The notes under the pieces: model-generated
The model's database searches: none
What the model saw: only the letters and a program-made list of their open reading frames with translations
What the model was told of the DNA's origin: nothing
Shown here: positions 27,567 through 36,084 of the stretch, piece by piece
Layout: each line of letters begins with the position of its first letter
Numbering within the stretch: position 1 is the first letter of the stretch
Source of the DNA: Alphaproteobacteria bacterium
Lineage (GTDB): Bacteria > Pseudomonadota > Alphaproteobacteria > Micavibrionales > Micavibrionaceae
Assembly (NCBI GenBank): GCA_018608245.1
Contig: JABAZY010000019.1
Coordinates: forward strand, 26,772 to 90,771
Reading direction: 5' to 3'
DNA: 64,000 bases
Position numbers and translations under genes: made by a program

Positions 27567-27597
27567 AAAAGAAAAGCCCCGTTGTTAAACGAGGCTC
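27567..27597 (-). terminator. Intrinsic terminator of the alanine-rich gene
   Basis: On the minus strand GAGCCTCGTT and AACGGGGCTT form a stem with one G-T pair and a 4-base loop, followed by TTTCTTTT. It lies between the alanine-rich gene and coaBC, about 45 bp past the former's stop. Confidence 0.75.
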
Positions 27598-27643
27598 ATC
27601 TTAGAATTTAAAAGGTTAATCGTCCAGTTATTAAACTTGGCGA

Positions 27644-28153
27644 TTAGTAACCCATTTTGCTTTTTGCATCTTCAGCAGCGTCAGTCGCTTCTGTTGTTGC
27701 TTCTTTAGCAGCATCAGTTGTTGCTTCAGCAGCTTTTTCAGCTTCTGTAGTTGTTACAGCGTCAACAGCATCAGCAGTTGCTTCTTTTGTTGCTTCAACA
27801 GCATCGCCAGTTGTTTCTGCAATTGCATCAGCTGTGTTTGCAGCAGCATCTTTAGTTGCATCAACAGCATTAGCTGTAGTTTCTGCTACAGCGTCAGCAG
27901 CATTACCAGCAGCTTCTGTTGTTGCGTCGATAGCATCAGTTGAAGCTTCGATTGCTGAGTTAGCAGCGCCTGAAACAGCATCTTTTGCACCTTCGATTGC
28001 GTCACCAAAACCTTCACCAGCAGCTGGTGTGATGTTAGCGAAACCGTCTTGGTCAGTGTCAGATACGTTATTGTAAACTACTTGCATAGCTACAATACCT
28101 GCTACTAATACTACAGCCGCGAAAAAGACTGATTTTAATACGTTGTTATTCAT
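27644..28153 (-). CDS. Membrane-anchored alanine-rich repeat protein (LEA-like)
   Basis: The product has 169 residues. A membrane anchor covers about 8-28 (SVFFAAVVLVAGIVAMQVVY). From about residue 45 to 165 nearly every residue is Ala, Thr, Asp, Glu, Lys or Val, in a repeating pattern of about 11 residues such as AVDATKDAAAN, AVEATKEATAD and AADAVAETTAN. Such a pattern forms long amphipathic helices, as in LEA-type or apolipoprotein-type proteins. A role in envelope stress or spacing is a guess. A strong ribosome site (AAGGAAGGAA) precedes the ATG and a terminator follows, so it is likely a single, well-expressed gene. Confidence 0.75.
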   Translation of the reverse strand: MNNNVLKSVFFAAVVLVAGIVAMQVVYNNVSDTDQDGFANITPAAGEGFGDAIEGAKDAVSGAANSAIEASTDAIDATTEAAGNAADAVAETTANAVDATKDAAANTADAIAETTGDAVEATKEATADAVDAVTTTEAEKAAEATTDAAKEATTEATDAAEDAKSKMGY

Positions 28154-28304
28154 AATGTTAGTTCCTTCCTTATATAAGTCAAAATAGTAATGTTGAGACG
28201 TTCCCCGCCTGCATAATTATTCCAATAGTTTTTTCGTAGATGCCTAACAAATGAAATTTTGAGATATTTTGCAAGTCTTTTTTCAATAAATATGAAAATT
28301 AAAA

Positions 28305-29084
28305 TTATATTTTAACGCCAGAATGAATACAGGCGACACCAAAAGTCAGGTTTTCATAAGAGCAGCGCGTAAATCCTACATCAACCATGCGCTCTTTTAA
28401 GTTTTCCTGCGTAGGGAATTTCCTAATAGATTCAACAAGATATTGATAACTGTCTTTGTCTTTTGCTACTAACTGACCCATTTTAGGGATAATATTGTAT
28501 GAAAACCCGTCATATAGTTTTGATAAAACTGGGTCTTCTACATGTGAAAATTCTAAACAATAAAAACGACCACCTGACTTTAAAACTCTGTGGGCTTCTT
28601 TTAATCCGTCGTCGATTCGTGTGACATTACGCAATCCAAAAGCGATTGTATAAACATCAACACTGGCATCAGGAACGGGCAGAGCTTCAGCATTGCCTGT
28701 GATCCACTGGAATTTATCAATATTCCCTTTATCAATGGCGCGGTTACGACCAACCCGCAACATATCCCAATTTAGATCGCAAAGCGTAATTTTTGTTTCT
28801 TTGTCTGTGTTTTGAACACGAGAAGAAATTTTGTCATTGATACGAAAGGCAATGTCACCAGTGCCGCCAGCAACATCTAAATAACTTAAACCAGCTTTTG
28901 GACGGATACGTCTAATAAGATGGTTCTTCCAAAGACGATGAACACCGCCAGACATTAAGTCATTCATAATGTCATATTGATCAGCTACGCTGTCGAACAC
29001 ATCACGGACAAGTCCTGTTTTTTCATCAGGACTAACGGGACGCTCTCCGAACCACTCACTCTCTGGATTTTGATTAATAGTCAT
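28305..29084 (-). CDS. ubiE: Ubiquinone/menaquinone biosynthesis C-methyltransferase UbiE
   Basis: Methylates the quinone ring in ubiquinone synthesis with SAM. 259 residues. The segment VFDSVADQYDIMNDLMSGGVHRLWK begins near residue 30 (quoted motif: VADQYDIMNDLMSGG). SAM-binding YLDVAGGTGDIAFRI is near 68 and the family motif IAFGLRNVTRIDDGLKEA near 148. The conserved C-terminus YENLTFGVACIHSG is present. It is a single minus-strand gene, divergent from the small membrane protein gene downstream of 29196. A second quinone gene, ubiK, lies about 8 kb away. Confidence 0.95.
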   Translation of the reverse strand: MTINQNPESEWFGERPVSPDEKTGLVRDVFDSVADQYDIMNDLMSGGVHRLWKNHLIRRIRPKAGLSYLDVAGGTGDIAFRINDKISSRVQNTDKETKITLCDLNWDMLRVGRNRAIDKGNIDKFQWITGNAEALPVPDASVDVYTIAFGLRNVTRIDDGLKEAHRVLKSGGRFYCLEFSHVEDPVLSKLYDGFSYNIIPKMGQLVAKDKDSYQYLVESIRKFPTQENLKERMVDVGFTRCSYENLTFGVACIHSGVKI

Positions 29085-29195
29085 GCGCTCTTTTTTAAAC
29101 GATACTTATATAATGTCACGCAGTATTTTATTGACATAACAATAGAATTGATTATACTTTGTCGCATAATTTCATAGATAAGGTTAGATAAATTA

Positions 29196-29480
29196 GTGAA
29201 GCAGTTAGTAGATATTTTTGACAGACACGCGTCTAAAATCAAAAACATTGTGTTGCCTGCTATGGTGACAACTTTTGCTTTTAATTATATTGCACAACCT
29301 GACTTACCATTAATGGCAGTGTCTTTAGGGGCGGGTGTTGCTGCTAGCTTTGCTGGTGCAATAGCTCTTCGGCCAGACGGACCTAAAGTGCTTGTTGATA
29401 TTCCTACATTGTTTGCCTCTGGGGCTGTAACTGGTGGTTTATTATATTCAACTAATTTAATGTTATCTTTGATGCCATAG
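29196..29480 (+). CDS. Small hypothetical membrane protein, 94 residues
   Basis: Not recognised. The product has a short basic N-terminus (MKQLVDIFDRHASKIKN) and three hydrophobic segments at about 18-36, 42-62 and 70-90, the middle one with a small-residue pattern SLGAGVAASFAGA. The GTG at 29196 is used as start, with AAGG upstream at a normal distance. Its stop lies inside the right arm of an 11-bp terminator hairpin. It probably has its own transcript, ending before murJ, 55 bp later. Confidence 0.65.
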   Translation: MKQLVDIFDRHASKIKNIVLPAMVTTFAFNYIAQPDLPLMAVSLGAGVAASFAGAIALRPDGPKVLVDIPTLFASGAVTGGLLYSTNLMLSLMP

Positions 29481-29498
29481 ATAACATTAAATTTTCTT
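29458..29498 (+). terminator. Intrinsic terminator overlapping a stop codon
   Basis: TAATGTTATCT at 29458-29468 pairs perfectly with AGATAACATTA at 29479-29489 over a 10-base loop, followed by AATTTTCTT. The left arm lies in the last codons of the small membrane protein gene and the right arm begins at its stop. Confidence 0.7.
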
Positions 29499-29534
29499 AA
29501 TGATCTTTAGCTGGGCTGTGTTAAAACTATTGCC

Positions 29535-31064
29535 ATGAAATTACTTAAAGCAATGGCAACAGTAGCAGGACTTACGGGCGTTAGCCGTATTTTAGGGTTT
29601 GTGCGGGATATTTTTACCGCGGCGATCCTTGGTGCTGGCCCTGTGGCGGATGCTTTCTTTGTTGCGCTTAAGCTTCCTAACTTCTTTAGACGGGTAACGG
29701 CTGAGGGCGCCTTTAGCATTTCTTTTGTGCCTTTATACTCTGAGAGCCTTGAGAAGGAGGGCAAAGAGAAAGCGGATATCTTCGCTTCTAATGCTCTTTC
29801 AATGATGCTTCTTATCTTGGTGCCTTTTACGCTTTTGATTTTATTGCTGATGCCGTTTGTTATTTACGGCCTAGCGCCAGGCTTTATTGGTGATGCTGGG
29901 CGTTATGATATGGCGGTAGAAATGTCGCGCGTTACATTTCCATACTTGCTTCTAATGTCATTAACGGCGCTAATGGGGGGCGTTTTAAATGCGCTGGACC
30001 GTTTTGCGCCATTTGCCGCCGCACCTATTTTCTTCAATATTTGCTTGATCTTAGCCCTACTATTCTTGACGCCTGTCACAGATACGCCGGGTCATGCGAT
30101 GGCGTTTGGGGTGTTAGCGGCAGGAATTGTCCAGTGTTTATGGCTCATATTCTCCATAAAGCGTGCTGGCGTGCGTTTACGGATTAAACGCCCTGAAAAT
30201 ACGCCTAAAATTAAAAAATTATTCAAGCTCATGGGACCGGGTGTTTTGGGTGCTGGCGTTATGCATGTAAATTTATTCGTAGATCTAATTATCGCCTCCA
30301 GCTTAGCGGCAGGCTCGATTTCCTATCTCTATTACGCAGACCGCCTGAATCAATTACCGCTCGGAATGGTCGGGATAGCCGTAGGAACAGCGCTTTTACC
30401 TATGCTTTCCAAAGCCATTTCTGCTAAAAATAAAGAGCAAGCACAGCATTTGTTTAACCGCGCGCTAGAGATTTGTTTACTCTTGGCGCTACCTGCAGCG
30501 GTGGCTCTATTCGTCATCCCAGAAACATTAGTGTCGACTTTATTTGAGCGTGGTGAGTTTGATAGTGCTGATACAAAAACAACGTCACTAGTCTTGATGG
30601 CCTATGCAATTGGAATGCCTGCCTATATTGCGGTAAAGGTTTTCTCAACCGCGTACTGGTCACAACAAGATACTTTAAGCCCTGTAAAAATATCTTTAAT
30701 AACAACAGCCTGTAATATTGCGTTGAGTATTATTCTTAGTCAGTTTATTGGCGTGATCGGTATTGCGCTGGCGACGGGTATTGTCGGGTGGTTGCAGTTG
30801 ATCTTACTTTGGCGTGGATTGAAAAAAGCATCATTCTTAGCGTTCGATCAACGGCTTAAGGGCGTTATTGTAAAAATCATATTATCTGCACTGGTCATGG
30901 GGGCAGGGGTCTACGCACTTGATCAATATGCGGTCAATAATATGAACGGGATATTGCCTCTGCTCATTATAGTGATCGGCGGACTTATATTATATGGACT
31001 TGCGATTGGGGCTAGTGGTGCTATAAAACTATCCGACGTAAAGAAATATCTAAAGAGAGGGTAA
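29535..31064 (+). CDS. murJ: Lipid II flippase MurJ
   Basis: Moves lipid II across the inner membrane for peptidoglycan synthesis. 509 residues, 14 predicted membrane helices. The N-terminus has ISRILGFVRD-like SRILGFVRDIFTAAILGAGP near residue 18 and LPNFFRRVTAEGAFSISFVP near 47, both family hallmarks. Helices follow in the usual MVF/MATE-like spacing, with NQLPLGMVGIAVGTALLPML near 270. The gene is 6 bp upstream of trpS in the same direction. Confidence 0.96.
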   Translation: MKLLKAMATVAGLTGVSRILGFVRDIFTAAILGAGPVADAFFVALKLPNFFRRVTAEGAFSISFVPLYSESLEKEGKEKADIFASNALSMMLLILVPFTLLILLLMPFVIYGLAPGFIGDAGRYDMAVEMSRVTFPYLLLMSLTALMGGVLNALDRFAPFAAAPIFFNICLILALLFLTPVTDTPGHAMAFGVLAAGIVQCLWLIFSIKRAGVRLRIKRPENTPKIKKLFKLMGPGVLGAGVMHVNLFVDLIIASSLAAGSISYLYYADRLNQLPLGMVGIAVGTALLPMLSKAISAKNKEQAQHLFNRALEICLLLALPAAVALFVIPETLVSTLFERGEFDSADTKTTSLVLMAYAIGMPAYIAVKVFSTAYWSQQDTLSPVKISLITTACNIALSIILSQFIGVIGIALATGIVGWLQLILLWRGLKKASFLAFDQRLKGVIVKIILSALVMGAGVYALDQYAVNNMNGILPLLIIVIGGLILYGLAIGASGAIKLSDVKKYLKRG

Positions 31065-31070
31065 GCTAAC

Positions 31071-32078
31071 ATGAAACGCATTCTATCTTGTATGCAACCG
31101 ACAAATAATCTGCAACTTGGAAATTATTTAGGTGCGTTGCGTAATTGGGTAAAGCTCCAAGATGATGGTGATTCTGAATGTCTTTATGGTATTGTTGATT
31201 TGCATGCAATCACTGTAAAGCACGATCCAGCAGCGCTTACGAACGCAACACGTTCAGCTGCTGCCGCTTATATTGCAGCTGGTGTTGATCCCAAAAAATC
31301 ATCAATATTTGCACAAAGTGCTGTGCCAGCCCATTCTCAAATGATGTGGCTCTTTAGCTGTATGACGCCGATGGGTTGGTTAAACCGCATGACGCAATTT
31401 AAGGAAAAAGCGGGTAAGAAAAAGGATCAAGCATCATTGGGGCTATATAGCTACCCCGTTTTAATGGCCGCTGACATCCTAATTTACCAAGCGACTCACG
31501 TGCCTGTTGGCGATGATCAAAAACAACATTTGGAGCTTGCGCGCGATATAGCCGCTAGTTTTAACCAACATTATGCTGGTGGGGATACGTTTTTCACCAT
31601 GCCAGAACCCGTGATTATGGGCGAAGCAACCCGCGTTATGTCGCTTCGTGACGGAACAGCTAAGATGAGTAAATCCGCTGAAAGTGATATGTCTCGTATC
31701 AACTTAACGGATGATGCGGATACTATTGCGAACAAGATACGTAAAGCTAAAACAGACCCTGGCGCTGTACCTTCTAATAAAGAAGAAGCGGAAGGGCGTC
31801 CAGAAGCACTGAATTTATTGACAATTTATGGCGCTCTGTCTGATACATCAGCAGAGGCATCTATGGCTGAATTTGGCGGGCAACAATTCTCTGTGCTAAA
31901 AAATGCATTGTCAGATTTAGCAGTGGCAAAGCTAACGCCTATTACCTCACGTATGAATGAATTGCTAACGGATCCTGCCGAAATTGATGCCATTTTGGCA
32001 AAGGGCGCAGAAAAGGCACGCGCACTTTCTCAACCAACTGTGGACGAAACAATGAAATTAATGGGGTTTTGGTCATAA
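31071..32078 (+). CDS. trpS: Tryptophan--tRNA ligase
   Basis: Charges tRNA-Trp with tryptophan. 335 residues, usual length. The HIGH-type motif is the NNLQLGNYLGAL stretch near residue 12 and the second class I motif is AKMSKSAESD near 200. The substrate pocket segments YSYPVLMAADILIY near 126 and VPVGDDQKQHLELARDIA near 144 are conserved. murJ-trpS is a frequent alphaproteobacterial arrangement. Confidence 0.97.
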   Translation: MKRILSCMQPTNNLQLGNYLGALRNWVKLQDDGDSECLYGIVDLHAITVKHDPAALTNATRSAAAAYIAAGVDPKKSSIFAQSAVPAHSQMMWLFSCMTPMGWLNRMTQFKEKAGKKKDQASLGLYSYPVLMAADILIYQATHVPVGDDQKQHLELARDIAASFNQHYAGGDTFFTMPEPVIMGEATRVMSLRDGTAKMSKSAESDMSRINLTDDADTIANKIRKAKTDPGAVPSNKEEAEGRPEALNLLTIYGALSDTSAEASMAEFGGQQFSVLKNALSDLAVAKLTPITSRMNELLTDPAEIDAILAKGAEKARALSQPTVDETMKLMGFWS

Positions 32079-32118
32079 ATTATTTGTCATACGCTTTTGG
32101 CAAGGGGTATACTTAAGC

Positions 32119-32766
32119 ATGATTAGAATCTTATTCCTTACAGCTTTAATGCTTTTTCCGTCTTTAGCACACGCAGATTATTTTTTGTGGGAGCATGAAA
32201 AGACTGGGTTAACCATGACCTATCCAGATACATGGAATAACCAGCTAAATGTAAATCCTGATGATATCCTCACAATTGCAGGGCCTTCTTATAATGGTGC
32301 GCCTAAATGTACCGTGAAAGCCAGTGATGATAAGCGTTACTTGATCTATCCGGCTAAATACGGGCGTGCGGTTCAAAAAGATGCTGTAAGCACACCGTTT
32401 TGGCGTACTTACATGGGGCATTATGACGATTATACCTTGAATAAAGTATATGATGGCGGTGGTCTTGGGCGTTGGTTAGCTAGTTACGCCTACGCAACAT
32501 ATGATGTGCGCAAAGGGAATGTGTATCAAAAGCGCCGTGCGCTAATGTTTGCGTCACTTTACTATGACACTATGTACATTATTGAGTGCTCAGCCCTTAA
32601 CCATGAATATGACCGCTGGGACAGAAATTTCCGTAGCATCATTAAATCAATTGATTTTGATGAAGCCTTCAGCCAATGGCCAACAGGTCATTACGATGAT
32701 TTCCTTACAGGCTCTAAAAAATATTTTTGGACACAAACGGGCTATGATGGAACGACAGGCTACTAA
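32119..32766 (+). CDS. Exported hypothetical protein, 215 residues
   Basis: Not recognised. A Sec signal peptide (MIRILFLTALMLFPSLAHA) is cut after residue 19. The mature part is aromatic-rich and beta-like, with HEKTGLTMTYPDTWNNQLNV near residue 26, a pattern also seen in small PsbP/Mog1-like secreted proteins (predicted from a W after a P-D-T). A cysteine pair (about residues 56 and 162) may form a disulfide. AAGGGG lies upstream. The stop overlaps the start of the nfu gene by one base, so the two are likely co-translated, but the link to iron-sulfur biology is not evident. Confidence 0.7.
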   Translation: MIRILFLTALMLFPSLAHADYFLWEHEKTGLTMTYPDTWNNQLNVNPDDILTIAGPSYNGAPKCTVKASDDKRYLIYPAKYGRAVQKDAVSTPFWRTYMGHYDDYTLNKVYDGGGLGRWLASYAYATYDVRKGNVYQKRRALMFASLYYDTMYIIECSALNHEYDRWDRNFRSIIKSIDFDEAFSQWPTGHYDDFLTGSKKYFWTQTGYDGTTGY

Positions 32767-33323
32767 TGCTCATTCAAACTGAACAAACCCCTAATCCAGC
32801 AACATTGAAATTTTTGCCAGGCCAAGATGTCATGGGAGATCGTGGTGTAGCGGAATTTAAAACACCTGAAGAAGCCTCTGTATCAGTGCTTGCAGAGCGT
32901 GTGTTCAATATAGACGGAGTCGTTTCGATATTCTATGGCAGTGATTTTGTATCTGTAACCAAGTCCGATGATATGGAGTGGGAGCACCTAAAGGTGCGTA
33001 TTATGGCGGCGATTATGGAGGCTTTTACATTAGGTCAGCCCTTATTTCGTGAAGGCCAAGCACCAGAAGACAAAGACAAAAATTCTGAGGAAGATGATGA
33101 GCTTGTTGTCCAAATTAAAGAATTGCTAGAAACGCGTGTTCGTCCAATGGTCGCACAAGATGGTGGCGATATTATCTTTGATCGCTTTGAACAGGGGATT
33201 GTCTATTTGAAAATGCGTGGCGCCTGTGATGGTTGTCCTAGTTCGACCATGACACTAAAGAGCGGCATAGAGAATATGCTTCGCCATTATGTACCAGAAG
33301 TATTGGAAGTGCGCGCAGCCTAA
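32766..33323 (+). CDS. Iron-sulfur cluster carrier, NifU/Nfu type
   Basis: Carries Fe-S clusters to target proteins. 185 residues. The N-terminal Nfu_N domain (about 1-90) starts MLIQTEQTPNPATLKFLPGQ and the NifU-like domain (about 110-180) carries the cluster-binding CxxC in MRGACDGCPSSTMTLKSGIE. The two-domain layout is typical of alphaproteobacterial and mitochondrial NFU1 proteins. An acidic linker EDKDKNSEEDDE separates the domains. The gene overlaps the preceding gene's stop by one base. Confidence 0.93.
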   Translation: MLIQTEQTPNPATLKFLPGQDVMGDRGVAEFKTPEEASVSVLAERVFNIDGVVSIFYGSDFVSVTKSDDMEWEHLKVRIMAAIMEAFTLGQPLFREGQAPEDKDKNSEEDDELVVQIKELLETRVRPMVAQDGGDIIFDRFEQGIVYLKMRGACDGCPSSTMTLKSGIENMLRHYVPEVLEVRAA

Positions 33324-33328
33324 TTAGC

Positions 33329-34369
33329 TTAGTTTGTGAACAACATCCCAAGCCAACGAAATCTAATTTCATCACTATTATTATTTGAAACGGGGAGCAT
33401 ACAATTTACCCGTAAGCGCTGCTGAGTAGTGTTTTTAGATAAGTGTAGTTCTATCCTAGTGTCGGATAATATATTTATTCTGGGTTTAGATTGTCCAGAG
33501 GCAAAGCAAGAGAGTTTATCTTTGTTGGTGCTTAATGTTCGTGGCAATGTAAAGCCGATTGATTTGTTGAGCGCTGTCGTTACATCCTTAACGGGTAGAG
33601 GTAGAGCATTGGCAACAGTAATAAATCGATCCAAATCACCATATTCATCTGTCATCGTAAAACGGGGTAGAATATTTAGATTTTCAGAAGCATAAGCAAC
33701 GCCTGATTGCTGTCCTAAAATACCTTCAAAACCCTGAGACGCAACGATATTAGAATAGTTATAGTCATAAGCGCCAAAGGGGTAGGCAAATAACTGAGGC
33801 GTAAAATTTAACTTATTGCGGAACATAGCTTTTGTATTATTGATCTGACGTTTGATTTCGTCGGCAGGCTCACTGCTTAAATTAGTATAACTGGCTGGGT
33901 GCATGCCTAGACTAGATAACTTTGATTTCTTGATTTTCTTGAGATCACGCCAGCTCAAATATTGATTGTTGTTCTGATTGGCGCGCTCAGAAGCGATAAA
34001 GACCGTATAAGGAAAATTCAATTTTTCTAATAACGGAATAGCACTTTTAAGAATGGATTTGTGCCCCCCATCAAATGTAAGAACAATGCTATTGGGTGGC
34101 ATTTTTTTATTGTTGTTATAATTGTTTATAAGCTGTTCCAGAGAAATTACATTGTAGGGACCAAGCGCTAATTCACGCATATGCGCTCTAAATTGTTCTG
34201 CCGTGATATTTGGGCCGGTTGTGTGATCATTACCGACGTCAAAATAAACCATTATTCGAGCAGCACTTTCGTCAGCTTTCACTATGTTTTGAGCAAGCGA
34301 CGATGTTGCAAAAAACAGGAGTGAAAACAGCGTCAGAAAGCTGACTAAATTAATATGGCGAGTGGGCAT
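33329..34369 (-). CDS. Polysaccharide deacetylase-like protein with altered metal site
   Basis: An exported protein of 346 residues with a signal peptide (about 1-26, ending SSLAQ). The NodB-type fold begins near residue 85. In active deacetylases the first motif is TFDDG and the second is H-x3-H. Here the first reads LTFDGGHKSIL, with the second Asp replaced by Gly. The second reads GMHPASYTNL, where the second His is replaced by Tyr. Both changes remove metal ligands, so activity is doubtful. FAYPFGAYD matches the third motif. The remaining 130 residues are beta-rich and unrecognised. Convergent with nfu and divergent from tsaB. Confidence 0.8.
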   Translation of the reverse strand: MPTRHINLVSFLTLFSLLFFATSSLAQNIVKADESAARIMVYFDVGNDHTTGPNITAEQFRAHMRELALGPYNVISLEQLINNYNNNKKMPPNSIVLTFDGGHKSILKSAIPLLEKLNFPYTVFIASERANQNNNQYLSWRDLKKIKKSKLSSLGMHPASYTNLSSEPADEIKRQINNTKAMFRNKLNFTPQLFAYPFGAYDYNYSNIVASQGFEGILGQQSGVAYASENLNILPRFTMTDEYGDLDRFITVANALPLPVKDVTTALNKSIGFTLPRTLSTNKDKLSCFASGQSKPRINILSDTRIELHLSKNTTQQRLRVNCMLPVSNNNSDEIRFRWLGMLFTN

Positions 34370-34450
34370 GGCATTATTTTATATGATTTAATCACCCATA
34401 GCCAGCATATTAGCGTTGATATTTCATCCAGACCCGCTAATGTGCCTTTC

Positions 34451-35200
34451 ATGATGAAGAAACTGGCCGAAAATAATACGAAAAACATACTAGCTTTTGA
34501 AACGACATTAAGTGGCATTAATGTGGGCTTTGTTTCACGTGAAATCAATCAGATAGAAGAATATATTGATACTGAACGTGAACAAGCTGCTATGCTTATT
34601 CCAACGATACAGTCCGTCCTAGAAGAGGCTAAACGCGAATTTAAAGACCTGGATTTGATCGTTAGTACGGTTGGCCCTGGCTCTTTTACGGGCTTGCGTA
34701 TTGGTCTCTGTACGGCGCGCATAATGTCGATGACACTCAATAAACCTTTAATTGGTGTCACCACGCTTGATATGATTATGCACCAATATCTTCAAAATAA
34801 TAATGACCCTGCACCAGATCATAAATATCTCATTCTACTTGAGACGAAGCGCAAAGATTTTTATGCCTGCTTCTTTGATAACAAAGGGGAGAAGATTAGC
34901 GAACCATTTGCTTCAGATGCATCAGACATTTTGGCTAAAATTCAAACGGATCACAATGAATTCAAAATGAACATAGGGGGCAATTGCTTACAGCGCTTTC
35001 AAGATAATATTGATACTAATGGTATCGAAATTAAGTTTTTGCCTGTCATAGAGCGTATTGACCCTGTTCAAATGGCGCTTCATGGTGCTTATCTATTTGA
35101 TAAATATGGAGAAAGTAAGGGTTCACTGAATCCGCTCTATCTTCGAGAAGCGGATGTGTCTTTTTCAACTAAACCTGCTAGAAAATTGAGCCAAGTTTAA
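34451..35200 (+). CDS. tsaB: tRNA threonylcarbamoyladenosine biosynthesis protein TsaB
   Basis: An ASKHA-fold partner of TsaD needed for t6A37 in tRNA reading ANN codons. About 249 residues. The core starts NILAFETTLSGINVGF and continues with IVSTVGPGSFTGLRIGLC near residue 75 and GVTTLDMI near 105. A longer frame open to 34355 was rejected as the start because the added 32 residues overlap the divergent deacetylase start and resemble no TsaB. The first ATG in the accepted form is at 34451, with a second at 34454. The ribosome site is weak in either case. Confidence 0.88.
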   Translation: MMKKLAENNTKNILAFETTLSGINVGFVSREINQIEEYIDTEREQAAMLIPTIQSVLEEAKREFKDLDLIVSTVGPGSFTGLRIGLCTARIMSMTLNKPLIGVTTLDMIMHQYLQNNNDPAPDHKYLILLETKRKDFYACFFDNKGEKISEPFASDASDILAKIQTDHNEFKMNIGGNCLQRFQDNIDTNGIEIKFLPVIERIDPVQMALHGAYLFDKYGESKGSLNPLYLREADVSFSTKPARKLSQV

Positions 35201-35210
35201 GTAATTGGCT

Positions 35211-36056
35211 CTAAGATGATAATTCTTTGCTCCGTGCCTTCGCGGCCTCAATGGTTTCATCAAATAAATCTTGTAATCGCCCATCCATAAGAATGTTAAG
35301 GGCGGCTTCTGTCGTACCTTTAGGGCTTGTTACATTTTTGCGGAGCGTTTCAGCCGTAGTTTCTGGCTCGTTATCGGCCAAACATGCAGACCCGATGATG
35401 GTCTGACGTGCCAAACGCATAGCATTTTCAGTACTTAGACCAGCTTTTTCACCAGATTTTGCTAACACTTCAATCAAATGAAAGACATAAGCGGGGCCAC
35501 TACCTGATACGGCTGTAATTGCGTCCATCTGTGCTTCATCACTAATCCATAAAGTTTCACCGATTACGCTCATGAGTGATTGTGCGATACTACGATGGGC
35601 TTCTTCAGTCTCGGAAGGGGTGAAAAGCGCTGTAATTCCTTGGTTTACGGCTGCTGGTGTGTTGGGCATCGTGCGGATGAAACTATGCTCTTTCCCTAAA
35701 TGCTTCTGAAAATACGGAACGCTCTTACCTGCCGCGACGGAAATAACGGGCACGTTTTCTGGGATGATACCTTTTAGCTCTGCACAAACATCATCCATAA
35801 TTTGTGGCTTTGTCGCTAAAATAATAGCTTGTGTCTTGTCTAATGATAGATCAGAAAAGTTGGTCACATGATCAACGTTAAGATGCTGCGTGATACTTTC
35901 ATCAGGCGCGTGAGGATCAAGGATTTCAGCGTATTCAATCAATCCTGATGCTATCCAGCTCTGCATCATGGCGGCGCCCATCTTTCCACATCCAATTAGG
36001 GTAATGCGCAAAGGAACGTTATGTGCAAATCCATCTGATAAATCTAAAGGGCACAT
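35211..36056 (-). CDS. proC: Pyrroline-5-carboxylate reductase
   Basis: Reduces pyrroline-5-carboxylate to proline with NAD(P)H. 281 residues. The Rossmann start ITLIGCGKMGAAMMQSWI lies near residue 18, with ILATKPQIMDDVC near 85, SVAAGKSV near 108 and the signature FIRTMPNTPAAVNQGIT near 125. The signature GSGPAYVFHLIEVLAKSGEKAG is near 185 (quoted in part). The N-terminal 15 residues before the Rossmann fold are longer than usual, so a later start is possible. It is followed, on the same strand, after the gap by a YbjN-domain gene upstream. Confidence 0.95.
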   Translation of the reverse strand: MCPLDLSDGFAHNVPLRITLIGCGKMGAAMMQSWIASGLIEYAEILDPHAPDESITQHLNVDHVTNFSDLSLDKTQAIILATKPQIMDDVCAELKGIIPENVPVISVAAGKSVPYFQKHLGKEHSFIRTMPNTPAAVNQGITALFTPSETEEAHRSIAQSLMSVIGETLWISDEAQMDAITAVSGSGPAYVFHLIEVLAKSGEKAGLSTENAMRLARQTIIGSACLADNEPETTAETLRKNVTSPKGTTEAALNILMDGRLQDLFDETIEAAKARSKELSS

Positions 36057-36084
36057 ATAAAGGGCGCTTTCGTTTAATTAAGTT

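Noticed and set aside
27657..28076. Plus-strand Ala/Ser/Val-rich reading frame
   Set aside because: It is the antisense shadow of the alanine-rich repeat gene, open only because GC-biased Ala codons read through on the other strand.
34355..34450. Longer start for TsaB
   Set aside because: The added residues overlap the divergent deacetylase start and do not resemble TsaB; the core begins near 34470.
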